A stretch of 64,000 nucleotides of DNA from Brachionus plicatilis (Eukaryota; Rotifera; Eurotatoria; Ploima; Brachionidae), in the NCBI GenBank assembly GCA_010279815.1, contig QEOQ01000697.1, positions 29,708 to 93,707 on the forward strand, written 5' to 3'. The position numbers and the translations under genes were made by a program. Positions 8,831 to 19,698 of the stretch are shown here, piece after piece (within the stretch, counting starts at the first letter, position 1; each line of letters opens with the position of its first letter). Under the pieces are notes generated by a model. That model saw nothing but the letters and a program-made list of their open reading frames with translations, was not told where the DNA came from and did not search any database.

Positions 8831-10867
8831 TACTCAATGCATTAAAGAAGTAAAAAAATTTTAATTAAAGTACAATTTATAAGAACTTTAATGAATATGC
8901 AATCGTTTTCTTATTGAATGTTTTTCAATCACAATTTACCTAAAAATCTTAAAATTCAACTGCTAAAATATAATTCATGAAATTTAGGTTACGATTAAAG
9001 GAATATTGAGATTTAAATCGAACCAATGTCAAATTAAGCAGAGGATTGAAAATTATTACGATCACTCGAGATTTCTAAAAAGCAATGTGTTCAAGAGATC
9101 AAAATTGAAGTTTTTTAAATTTTTGCCACTAGTCATTTTTTTTGAAACTTAAGAAAAATCCAAAAATTAAATTGTATAATTTTTAATCTGAGTTTTTTAT
9201 CAATTCGAGCTTAATTTTTAATTAATTCGAATAAATTAATGATTAATTAGTCTTTTATTAAAATTTCTAAAAAAATTAAACATTTCTTAAAAAATCAACT
9301 AAGACTAAATAACCTATGTTTGAAACAATAAATTTAATTTCAATAGAGCGACATTGCAAAAATACATAAAATAAAATATATCTCAACCGTCGCACATTTT
9401 CAACGCATCTTCAAAATTTTATCTAAAATTTTTATAAAACACAAAAGAACATACCAAATCTTTTTAAATAAAAAAAATTATTTTTTTAATTTGAAAAAAA
9501 ATTTAAATATCTAAAAATAACTTCTAAATTCCAAACTACTCGACGCCTTTTTCTTTCTTTTTGGTCTTTATTTTTTTATGGAAATTGATTGAATGCTTTG
9601 AGTTTTTATTCGTTCAACCGAACCATCGGATTCACTTCCAAAATCAAGCAATTCAAAATCTGGTGAAAAAATTATATCATAATTTTGGAAATAATTATAT
9701 CATAATTAATGTCAAAAAAGGTTTTTTAAATGAAAAAAAGACCAGAGGTAGAACTTTAAGAATACTGTAAAATTTTGCTTTACTTCTAACAAAATATGAA
9801 TTATGGTTTAAAACAAAGCTATAATGCTGGTGGTTTGTTAAACATGAACAAATTTTAAATGCAACAACTGACCTCAATCATAAAATTACGCTACAACTTG
9901 AATCTGATCTCTTAGATAGGCCTAACCACAGAAAGGGTCATATTTTAATTTAGATTTTTTTAGTGTTTATTTATAGAAAAACCTTTTGAACAGCTTCTCA
10001 TACTCGGAAAGCCACTTATAGCCATATTTTAAGCCTAATCTCCTCGATTATTCAAGAATTTATCTAGAGATTAAAACGTAAAACTAGAGATGTTTAAAAG
10101 TCACAAGTCTTGAATCAAGTCCAAGTTCAAGTTCTGGACTGGCAAAAAGATCATTCATCGGTTATGATCACGGCCACATGAATTTTTTGCTATTCCAGGT
10201 AGTTATTGCGGCCTAGTTTAAGTCAAAGTCACTAAAATTAAGGTTCAAGTCCGGACTTTAAAAAAACTTGGTATAGAACAAGCAAAATAGAAAGTATTTT
10301 TTAACTTAGGTTTAAAAATTACAGTCTTATTCTAAGTAAGAAATATTTATGGAGGTAGTGTTGCAATATTAGTTTAAAAAAATCGATCCCATTTAATAAA
10401 ATCAAAAAATCAATCAATTAAAAAATTTTTAAGTTTTTTCTCTAGTCAGATGTTTTTTTTTTTTAAACTAAAGTTTAATTTTGAAAGAGAAAAACATAAT
10501 GTAATTTTTTATTTTTATCTTTTAAAAAAATTAAATACTCGAAATCGCTTAGTTTTAGTAAATTTCACAGCAAATTTGGTTATTTCAAATCTAATCTCTT
10601 ATTTTCTTCAATTCTAAATTAACTTGATAGCGTGTTCATAGATTCAGTAGCATTCAATATAAAAATCTTAAAATCAACTAATTAAGAAACAAGAAAAACT
10701 TAAAAAAAATTAAAAATCTAAACAAAAGGAAATATATCTAAGCTATTTTAAATGAAGGATTGAATTTGAATATCATATGATCAAAATATAAATTAAATTT
10801 TATTCAATTTATTTTTAAGATTTTTTTTGAAAACAATATTCGAATCAGAGCCAGGATAATTTACACA
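8831..10867. other. Intergenic region upstream of the CAT gene
   Basis: No gene with supported domains. Around 9843-9950 (plus) an unbroken frame reads KHEQILNATTDLNHK, then LDRPNHRKGHILI, which looks like coding sequence but is not recognised. Segment 10085-10270 is a diverged copy of an AAGTC/GACTT-rich dispersed repeat (see 26770-27370). The remainder is AT-rich without features. Confidence 0.5.
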
Positions 10868-13800
10868 ATGTGCGACAAAAATTTTGGATTTTTGTTTCGT
10901 AAGAAACAGATAAACAGTGAAAATATTGGAGAAACAAAGCTTGCCAGGGTGCTCAACACATTTGATTTGACTGCATTAGGTTAATTAATTAAAATTGTCC
11001 TTAAAAAAAAATAAAAAATTTTTTTTTTTCACAAAAAGGAATCGGATCTACCTTGGGTATTTAAAAGTGAAAACTAAATTTAATTTTAATTTTGTAAAAA
11101 TAGGTGCTGGGATTTACGTTTTAGCTGGATCTGTAATCAAAAACGTATCAGGGCCATCAGTTATAATTTCATTTATTGTAGCAGCAATTGCATCTGTATT
11201 GGCAGGTTTATGCTATGCTGAATTTGGAGCTAGGGTTCCAAAGACAGGTAGTGCTTATGTGTATACATATGTTACCATTGGTGAATTTCTAGCTTTTATT
11301 ATCGGCTGGAATCTGATATTGGAATATGTAATTGGCACTTCAAGTGTAGCCAGAGCATTCAGTACTTACTTCGATTCTCTTGTAGATAATAAAATACAAC
11401 ATTTTTTCAGAGAATATATGCCTATTAATATAACGGGATTTTCACCGTATCCAGGTATGTCTTGAAAATACTGCAATCAATTTTTTTAATTTAAATCTAA
11501 TTTCTTCAGATTTTTTTGCTTTTTCAATTACTCTTTTGATATCAAGTAATTTTTAATTGAAATTAAATTAAATATAATTTATTTTATGTATTTTTGAATA
11601 AAGTAATTCTTGCCGTTGGAGTCCGGGAGTCATCAACAATGAATAATATTTTTACCGGAGTCAATTTACTCGTGGTTACATTCATAATAATTTCAGGATC
11701 TATCAAAGCTGATTTTGATAATTGGTCAATAAGTCCAAATACTGTAAGCTTAATTTTTTAAGGTATTGTGAAATTCTTCCTTTTTTGATGAATTAAAATT
11801 AAAGTTAATAAAATATACTTAAAAAATTACTGCAACAAAGTGCAACATACTTTGTTGCACCTTTTTTTACTTAAAATAATTTTTCTCATATTTAAACAAG
11901 ACAAAAGATAAAATATCAATGATATTTAAATTGATTATTGTGTTAATTTACTAAAAAAAAGAAAATAATGATTTTATTTTAGGTAAAAAAGGTGGAACAA
12001 AGTATGCTGCACTTTGTTGCATTATTTTTTTAAGTATATTTTATTAACTTTAATTTTAATTTATCAAAAAAGGAAGAATTTTTGTTCAATTTGTATTTGA
12101 ATTTCACAATACCATTTTTTAATATAAAATAAGATTAGAATTTAATGAAAAAATCACTGAAGACCAACGATAACTTAATAAATTAGCTGCATAATAATCA
12201 TCCAAATTTCATTAGAAGAGTATTAAAATTTGGCAATATTTCTTACAAAATAATATTTTCTCTTAAATATAAATATCAAAAAAATTTTTTATCACACAAT
12301 GTATTTATTAATATTCTAGTGATCAGTGGTATCATGTCAGTTTGGTGAACACTGTGATCACAAAATAATATTTTCTCTTAAATATAAATGTCAAAAAATG
12401 TTTAATCCAACTAGATAATCCAATACCAAGCTTGATTTGTGGACTAAAAAAGGTGATTAAATTCATATATCGAAAAAACACTAAAAAAATTTTTAATTTA
12501 GTATTATTTTACTTTTTATTCTCACAATTGAGAACTTGACCATGTAAATTTTTTCCTACTATAAGTAAATTTTGATTACAAAATTAAAAATATTAATAAT
12601 ATAAATAATTTTATTTTTAATTGTTGTATCTCATAATACTGATCACCAATTTGGTAATCAGCGGTTTTATGACCAAATCGACATGATATTATAGATCAAT
12701 TTTTTTGTTAACATTTGATTACATTATTGTCATGAGCCAGAAATTCTTCTCTAAAATTTTAAATCAAATCACAATTTTAGTTTTTATTAATTTAAATATT
12801 GATAGTTTTTAGCCTCTTTTAGCTTCTTTATTTCAACTAAAGTTTGGTGCCAATCGATTTTTGATTTTATTAAATTATTTATGGTTCAGTGAACTTAAGG
12901 AAAAAAGAACAGAACAAAATGGACGATAATTAGTACACTCTAAAAAATAATTAGTTGCATGTATAAAATACTAACTTTATTGTTAAAAAAAAATTGCATT
13001 AAATAAGAACAAATTGTGTTTTTTTAGAATAATTAATTTCTTGCTAAAAAAAAACATATACAAAAATACTAAGTTTATTCAAAAAAATAATAAGAAAATA
13101 GAAATCTTGATCATTAAAAGGCTTATATAGTAAGCTTAATAAGGATTTTGACCATCAGCTGGTACATGCAGCTATTATCTAAGAAACTATTTTTGTTATC
13201 ATTTAATAGTATTAGCCGTAGTGGAAAAGTTGGTTGAAATTCCCGGAATTTTTTTATTTATTTGGCAAATAAATAAAAAAAATTGTTTAATCGAACCGAA
13301 GACTAAACGTGGTCGAAAAGCCAATGACGCTAAAGCATTAGTAAGGCAATGAAATTGTTAATGTAAATTTTTCAAATTAATAAATTTTATAATTTTTTAT
13401 TGAATTTTTTTTACAATAAAGTTATTATTTTTTAAATAAAGTTAGTATTTTTTTACATTAAATTAGCAATTTATACATAATCATTTATTAGTTAGTATTT
13501 TTAGCAATAAACTAATTATTTTTTACAGGTAAATAATTTTTTTTAGGTTTTTTTTTACAGGTAAATAATTATTTATTAGGGTCAAGTGATTTTTCCCCGA
13601 ACAAAATGATAAAAAATTGAAAAAATTTTTTTCCTTAAGTTAAAAATTAATTTCGTGCATATTTGCAGCAACTGTCTAAGTCTGCTAATGATGTGCAAAA
13701 TCTCTGCAAAATTCACTACGCTCCAATCTATTGAAATGTATTTGCTGCTAAATTTGCAGAGTTTAGCATACTTTGATAGTTGATGCAAATTATGTTGCAA

Positions 13801-16429
13801 AATGTTGCATTCGCAGAACTTATTTTTAACTTGTAATAAAAAGTTATTATATTTTTTATCATCATTTTCTGTTCTTTTTTATTTTTGGTTCTAAATTTCA
13901 TAAATTCATTATTTTTCTTTAAAATAATTTTTGTTTCATAATGATATTTCAGTATAATTTAGTGTGTTTATTTTGTTTAGTTTGTAAATTTAACATTGAA
14001 TAAAAATTGGTCAAATCCATGCAATGAAACATATCAATCATGTGGTAACGGCGGCTTCTTTCCATTCGGATTTTCTGGCATGTAACTTTTAATTAAATCA
14101 AAAAAAACTTAGCTTTGTTCAAAGCAAACATTTTTAGGCTTGCGGGTGCAGCAAAATGTTTTTATGCTTTTGTTGGATTTGACTGCATTGCTACAACTGG
14201 CGAAGAAGTAAAAAATCCCCAACGAGCAATTCCAATCAGCATCATATTCTCTCTTATAATTTGCACAGTCGCATATTGTGGTGTTTCTGCTGTACTCAGT
14301 TTAATGCTTCCCTACTACTTAATAGATGAAAACGCTCCAATGCCGGAAGCATTTAGGATGGTTGGGTGGAACTGGGCCAGATATTTAGTAGCTATTGGCG
14401 CCATATGCTCCCTATCAACAAGGTTATTTAATCAAGCTCTGTGCCATTCTAAAACAATTAAATCTACTTTATTCCAGTCTTTTAGGTGCCATGTTTCCTC
14501 TGCCACGAGTTTTGTATGCAATTTCTTCTGATGGCTTAATCTTTCGAACATTATCGAAAATTAATCAGAGATTTAAGACCCCACTTTTAGCCACAGTATT
14601 AAGTGGCTTTTTTGCAGCTTTTATGGCAATGATATTTGATTTAGATCAATTAGTAAATATGATGTCAATTGGAACTCTTTTAGCCTACAGTTTGGTTGCC
14701 CTTTCGGTTTTGATTCTAAGATATCAGCCTGAAAGTGAAGCAAACGAAAGAAGACTGATCAATAGAGCTGACTCAGAAGAAGATTTGAATGCAAGTCTAT
14801 TTAAAAGATTATTTAAACCGTCTAAGAACTCGAGTCAAAGAACATCACGTTTAGTCAATGTTTTGTCAGCATTTTGTTGTAAGAAGAAAAAAAATGAAAT
14901 TTTGAAAAAGATTTATTTTAATCTAAAGGTCTCGATATTGTCATAATATGTTTGATTCTGGTATTAGCTGAGGACAAAATTAGACAAACTCAGATTATAG
15001 TCGCTTTGGCGATTTTTGTCACTATTGGGATGATATTGACATTTTCAATAATTAGACAGCCTCAAAATTCAAAAATTATAACTTTTAAAGTATGTATTTG
15101 AAAATATCAAAAATTTCTAAATTTTGGACTTGAACTTAATTGCAAAGTATATGCCTAGAGGAATAGTCAAATTTTTTTTAAAATGTCTCTTATTTCTATC
15201 AATTTTATCTTAAAAATAACAAAGTATACTTTGATAGATCTAAATTTTATTAAATTTAACAAAAATATAACTAATGGTCAAATTGAAAGCTTTTTGTACT
15301 AAAAATAGCATTTGAATATATAAGTTCAATATTTTTTTCTTTAACTTTTACTTTTTTGTTTTGACAAACCACACTCGACTTGTTATAATCCGACTTTTCA
15401 TAAAATCAAGTATTCAGTCAGAATTCTTTCCTAAAATTTAGAAACTCATACTTTTAGTAGTCTCAGACAAAGCGAGTTGGCTGTAAAACTAAAATTAAAA
15501 AAAAATATCACTATTACTATATATTTGATGATTTATTTATTCTGAAGAGGTTTAATTAAGTTTATATGAAGCAAGTCTTCCGAAAAAAAATTTAAATGAG
15601 TTTTTGAGAAACTAGATTTTTAATGAATTGTTTTTAAATTTCGTTTTTTTATTTATGAAATTGGTTAAGGCATAAAATTTAATATTCATATACATGCTTG
15701 ATTATATCACAAATAAACTAAAATTTCAAATAAATTCAAATAAATTTTCTTCTAATTTATTTTAATCAAATAGTTCAATTTATCTATGAGACTTTACTTA
15801 AATTTGAATTAAACAAATAAAAACAAAAGAATAATTAATAAAAATTGAAACTTTCCTGAATAAAAAAAAAAAATACATTTTACCTTTTACTGATCGAATT
15901 CAATTGACTTAGTTCTAAAATTCATTAAAGCATAAAATTAAACTTAATTTAAATCTTGATAAATTAAAATTAATCAATTTTTTCCAAGATGCCCTTGATT
16001 CCAATTTTGCCATTGATTAGCATTTTCATTAACTTTTATTTGATGCTTGTTTTAAATTCAGCAACATGGATTCGATTTGGAATTTGGATGGCCATAGGTA
16101 AATCAAATTTTTTTCTTTTCAAAATATATATTTTAAATTAAAATTTGCAAAATGATTGAAAAACTCTAAATAGATGATTAATTCACTTGAAATAGCAATT
16201 TATTTTTTGAAAGAAATTTATTTAATGTTTAATCAGTTTATTTGATCAATAAAAAAATTCAAATTCTTTTTTTTTTGAAGGATTTATTATTTATTTTGGT
16301 TATGGTGTTTGGAATAGTTCAGAAAGAACGCAGTATAATTTATTAAATACAGATAGTGGTGTTTCATCTTCTAGTGAATCTGCCGATTCAGACAATGAGG
16401 GAGCCTACGACGACACAAGAAGCTTGTGA
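10868..16429 (+). CDS. Cationic amino-acid transporter (SLC7 CAT family), 620 aa, 11 exons
   Basis: Exons: 10868-10979, 11039-11056, 11104-11454, 11510-11545, 11604-11743, 13981-14081, 14138-14422, 14478-14878, 14929-15089, 15989-16097, 16281-16429. All introns are GT-AG; the lengths sum to 1863 nt, a full 620-aa protein (vertebrate CATs are about 620-660). Family marks in order: [20 protein letters not shown] across exons 1-3 (TM1 substrate-site motif); [52 protein letters not shown] with KNPQRAIP (broken helix TM6); [18 protein letters not shown]; and the [12 protein letters not shown] re-entry of the CAT C-terminal four-helix block. It is predicted to be a 14-TM plasma-membrane permease importing Arg/Lys/ornithine. 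The tail is Ser/Asp/Glu-rich and cytosolic. Exon 2 is an 18-nt micro-exon. Intron 5 (2.2 kb) is packed with repeats. Which paralogue it is cannot be told. Confidence 0.92.
11762..12113. mobile_element. Foldback MITE (MULE-type) in CAT intron 5
   Basis: A 352-bp element whose two halves are long imperfect inverted repeats. The ends read GGTATTGTGAAATTC and its complement GAATTTCACAATACC, and both arms carry the internal block TGCAACAAAGTGCA. It is bounded by a perfect 9-bp direct duplication, ATTTTTTAA, at 11753-11761 and 12114-12122. Long TIRs with a 9-bp duplication point to the Mutator superfamily. There is no coding capacity. A second copy lies at about 62410-62755. Confidence 0.8.
12246..12690. 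repeat. Direct plus inverted repeat cluster in CAT intron 5
   Basis: AAAATAATATTTTCTCTTAA with its flanks is present twice, starting near 12248 and 12361 (about 113 bp apart). Between and after the copies, GTGATCAGTGGTATCATGTC (near 12320) recurs in inverted, diverged form near 12690-12640 (ATCATGTCGATTTGGT on the minus strand). This is probably a decayed foldback element; its limits are uncertain. Confidence 0.5.
12940..13575. repeat. Inverted-repeat element in CAT intron 5
   Basis: The left arm near 12945-13000 (TAAAAAATAATTAGTT, AATACTAACTTTATTG) is matched in inverted form by the right arm at 13390-13575. The right arm also has a short tandem duplication of TTTTTTACAGGTAAATAATT. The middle, at 13285-13353 on the plus strand, reads [20 protein letters not shown] before a stop. 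This basic C-terminal tail resembles those of transposon-encoded proteins, so the element may be a collapsed DNA transposon. Confidence 0.45.
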
Positions 16430-17780
16430 AAAAAAAAAACTTTTTTAGCGATAAATTTTAATTTTGATGTTTTTTATTCGATCAATTATATAAACAAAAA
16501 TCTAATATTTGTATTAAAAAAATTTTATACCAAATTTAAAAATAAAATTTTCTAAATGATGAAATGTCAACCTTTTATGCTGATCTAATCAATCTTATCT
16601 TTCATACAGGCTTTGTTAGTTTAATGTAAAGAAATTGCCAAGTGCGTTTTTATTTTAAATGTCTAGTTTTAAAGCCACAATAATTATTTTCATGCTTGAT
16701 ATATTTTACTCTAAAATTACCTAGACAAATCTGCATTTTAAAATCAATTAGTTTATTTTGATTGAAATTGTGCAAAAAAAATAATTAAAGAATCTTATTA
16801 TACTAAATGTTTTCTTTGAGATAAAATCGTTTCGACTTTTAATCCTTAAATTTAATGCTATATTCGATTTTTAAATTGTACTTGAAAAAGGGATTATTTT
16901 TTTGGAAGAAAATAAATTTCAAATTTTGTTTAAATGATGAACAAAAAATCAAATTTAGTTGGTTTTTAAATAAATCATTTGTTTTTAATTATTTTTTTTT
17001 AAATGCAAACTTAAAAAGATTTAATTGTAATTGTAAAAACCCACGTTTCAGGTAATATACTAGAAAATAAATGGAAAAATCAAATAAGAATAATTTACTT
17101 AAAACGTTTGTAAAAAAAGCCAAAAAATATTTTTTCAGTAACACATCAATTTAATTATAATTTGAAGTCATTTTTTCTATTTATTTTCAATTAAAATGAA
17201 CAAATTTGCTACTATTACTCTTATTGGACTCAGTAAAGCATACAAAACAATTATCATGGTCATAAATCAACTTGTTTACGCAAATTGCTATAACTTGGTA
17301 TTTCTTAATGGGCGATTTTGTTTGCAAAGCTTGTTATGGAGAATGTTTTATGGAATGAGTAGAAAATATCGATGCACATTAGCGTGGTTTTTTTTGTCGC
17401 CCACTTTGTCTAGCATGGTATTTGGCCCAAATAGTATGTCTCTAATTTATTTATAATTAACTAGTTTTTTGAAATTTTAATTAAAATTATATTTTTCATT
17501 TCTCATCAATTAAAGTAATAGAAGAATGGAAAAATCGTTAATCAAAAACAAAATTTACCCTCCACCTATAATTTTTTTTCTCATATGTCTTGAAATATGT
17601 TAAGTTCGAATTTTGCTTAGTACTTTTTGGTAAAATAGATAAAAACAAACTATTTTTTATGCTTTTTTGAGTGTTATTGTTTTTGCTCATTCACAAACGT
17701 GAATTAGACTTCGACAATGTGATATACGAATTCAAATTGGCCAAAGGGAGTTCAAGTTTTGCTTCACTGATTTACTATCT
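16430..17780. other. Intergenic, CAT gene to Met-Gly cluster
   Basis: The 3' end of the CAT transcript should lie just downstream of 16430. An 86-codon open frame at 17196-17456 (plus) has no recognisable domain and no splice or promoter support. Otherwise nothing is seen. Confidence 0.4.
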
Positions 17781-17782
17781 AG

Positions 17783-17880
17783 TATAAATAAGATGTACCA
17801 TTTTATTTGGACCATCAAACCAACAGAAACAAACAAGTGAATTTGAATTGAGCATTCAGATTATTCTTTAATTCGTAAGT
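17783..17880 (+). promoter_or_regulatory. Candidate promoter, 5' UTR and 5' UTR-intron donor of the first cluster gene
   Basis: TATAAATA at 17783-17790 is followed about 85 nt later by a strong donor GTAAGT at 17875. A matching acceptor TTTTTAG ends at 18229, shortly before the start codon at 18276. This would give a 5' UTR intron of 17875-18229. An alternative TATA box lies inside that interval. Confidence 0.35.
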
Positions 17881-18158
17881 GATCGCAAATGAAAAGTTCT
17901 ATAGTTTAGCCTTGATTTAAAAACTAATCGAAACGTAAATCACTCAGGCATTTAATTAGAAATGACAATTTTAGTTAAAAAAAGTAAAAAATTTAAAAAG
18001 TTAATAATTTGGCCAAAATTTTGTTGTTGGCTCAATTAAGCTAGGTTTTTAAGTTTTGATAATTAATTTGAAAAAATAATTAGAAAAACATATATTTTCT
18101 TTCCACTGGTTTTAGTTTTTCCCACGACAGTTTTTTTTTCCAAGCGTAACCGCGATTT

Positions 18159-18176
18159 GAGTATATAAAATACTCA
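18159..18176 (+). promoter_or_regulatory. Alternative TATA box, palindromic
   Basis: GAGTATATAAAATACTC contains TATATAAAA and sits about 110 nt upstream of the start codon at 18276. If it is used, the transcript begins near 18195 without a 5' UTR intron. Confidence 0.4.
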
Positions 18177-18275
18177 TTTTTGATATTTTTTGTTATTCGA
18201 ACAATATTTGAATTTAATTTTATTTTTAGATTTTAATCTTTACTCCATAAACTAGAATTATTTCAATAAATTAAA

Positions 18276-18995
18276 ATGGGTGGTCGTAACGCTAGATGTT
18301 GTTGTGTTCCAGCTGGTCCAAGATGCCCTCCTGGTTGTATGCCAATTGGAGGCGGAATGGGTGGCTTTGGTCAAGGAATGGGTCTCGGTATGGGCATGGG
18401 TCAAGGAATGGGAGGTTTTGGACAAGGATTAGGAGGATATGGTGCCATGGGTGGATTCGGTCATGGAATGAGCATGGGTCATGGAATGGGTGGTTTTGGT
18501 CATGGAATGAGCATGGGCCATGGAATGGGTGGTTTTGGTCATGGAATGAGCATGGGCCATGGAATGGGAGGCTTTGGACAGGGATTAGGAGGATATGGTG
18601 CCATGGGTGGATTCGGTCATGGAATGAGCATGGGTCATGGAATGAGCATGGGTCATGGAATGGGTGGTTTTGGTCAAGGAATGGGTCAACAAGTGCATTT
18701 GATTTGTCAGCCAGTTCAACAACAGCAACATTTCCAACCCCAGTTTCCACTACCAGCTCCTATTCCATATCCACCAATGCCAGGACCAACTCCTATTCCA
18801 TATCCACCAATGCCATTACCAACTCCACTTCCCCATCCACCAATCAACCCACAAATTCAAAATCCAGTACCACAACAAATTGTTGTTTACCGACCATCAT
18901 CATCATCCGCTGCAAGAGTTCAATGTCCACCAGGTTGTGTGCCTGCAAAATCATTCAGCTCCAACTCTAGTCCATCACCAAGACACAGACAATAA
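18276..18995 (+). CDS. Low-complexity Gly/Met/His-rich protein with CPPGC motifs (239 aa)
   Basis: Single-exon frame, unrecognised family. The N-terminus is MGGRNARCCCVP. A CPPGCMP motif is at residues 17-23. Residues about 25-136 are tandem GGFG(Q/H)GM, SMGHGM and GGYGAMGG repeats. Residues 137-200 are Gln/Pro-rich, with PIPYPPMP repeats. A second CPPGCVP is at 217-223, followed by a Ser/Arg tail. There is no signal peptide or membrane helix. Gly2 followed by nearby cysteines (8-10) could support lipidation, but this start is a weaker N-myristoylation match than the next two genes. It is the first of three same-strand genes with related starts and shares the CPPGC(M/V)P motif with its 3' neighbour. 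No function can be assigned; a structural, self-associating role is possible. Long antisense and out-of-frame ORFs here are by-products of the repeat. Confidence 0.75.
   Translation: MGGRNARCCCVPAGPRCPPGCMPIGGGMGGFGQGMGLGMGMGQGMGGFGQGLGGYGAMGGFGHGMSMGHGMGGFGHGMSMGHGMGGFGHGMSMGHGMGGFGQGLGGYGAMGGFGHGMSMGHGMSMGHGMGGFGQGMGQQVHLICQPVQQQQHFQPQFPLPAPIPYPPMPGPTPIPYPPMPLPTPLPHPPINPQIQNPVPQQIVVYRPSSSSAARVQCPPGCVPAKSFSSNSSPSPRHRQ
18340..18690 (+). repeat. Coding minisatellite (GGFGHGM/SMGHGM units)
   Basis: In-frame tandem units such as GGTTTTGGTCATGGAATGAG, plus a longer block (GGATTAGGAGGATATGGTGC and what follows) that occurs twice. This indicates recent unit duplication within the coding sequence. 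Confidence 0.8.
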
Positions 18996-19698
18996 ACAGT
19001 ATTTACATAACAGTAGTTTTCCGTAGATTTTAGTATTAGTTTTATATTAATCAAAATATTAAATCTAACAAAATAAACAACCAATCTAAATATCTAACAT
19101 TAGTTGACTTAACAATCATTACTTTTGCCAAGTATTAATTTTTTTTTTTAACACATCAAAATGAATGAATTTTAAAAATGTGATTAGAATCATTTTTAAA
19201 ATTTTCTTTTGGTTAAAAAAAGTCGATTTTTTTTAACATTTATTGAATTTTGGAATATTGTAATCTTTAAGCCCGTATTGGAAAAAATTTAAGATAGGAT
19301 TTTATTTAATTAATTTAAAAAAAACAAAATTTTGATAAAAATTTAGGTTTTTTTTCCACAATAATAAATAAATATATTTTAATAAAAACAATTTTTTAAT
19401 TTTTAACCCTAACATAGAAAAACAACTAACAATTTAGATCCTAAATATAAACTAATCAATGACCTATGTCATTTTAAAACTTAATTAAACCTATCACGAT
19501 CGTCAAAAATAATCAATTTTTATTTTAAAAAAGATTTAATTTCCCATTTTCATTAAATTTTATTGAATTTAATTTGTCTCAATATCAAAAATTATATTCT
19601 TTTGCATCTTCGATAACTAAATCCTAGTCAACTTTATTAATTTAGCTTTGAGATTTACACATTTAGATTAAAATAATAAAACTTTAAAAAAACTTAAA
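18996..19698. other. Spacer between cluster genes 1 and 2
   Basis: Contains an AATAAA near 19073 suitable as a polyadenylation signal for gene 1. The rest is AT-rich and must carry the promoter of gene 2, but no convincing TATA box stands out. Confidence 0.4.

Noticed and set aside
10868..16429. Possibility of bacterial origin for the amino-acid permease
   Set aside because: Eleven exons with GT-AG introns and CAT-specific C-terminal helices show a eukaryotic gene.
17196..17456. 86-codon plus-strand ORF
   Set aside because: No domain, no repeat of the frame elsewhere, and no promoter or splice support; length is within chance expectation for this size of region.
18292..18750. Long antisense ORF opposite the Gly/Met repeat gene
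   Set aside because: By-product of the tandem DNA repeat; no independent start context or domain.
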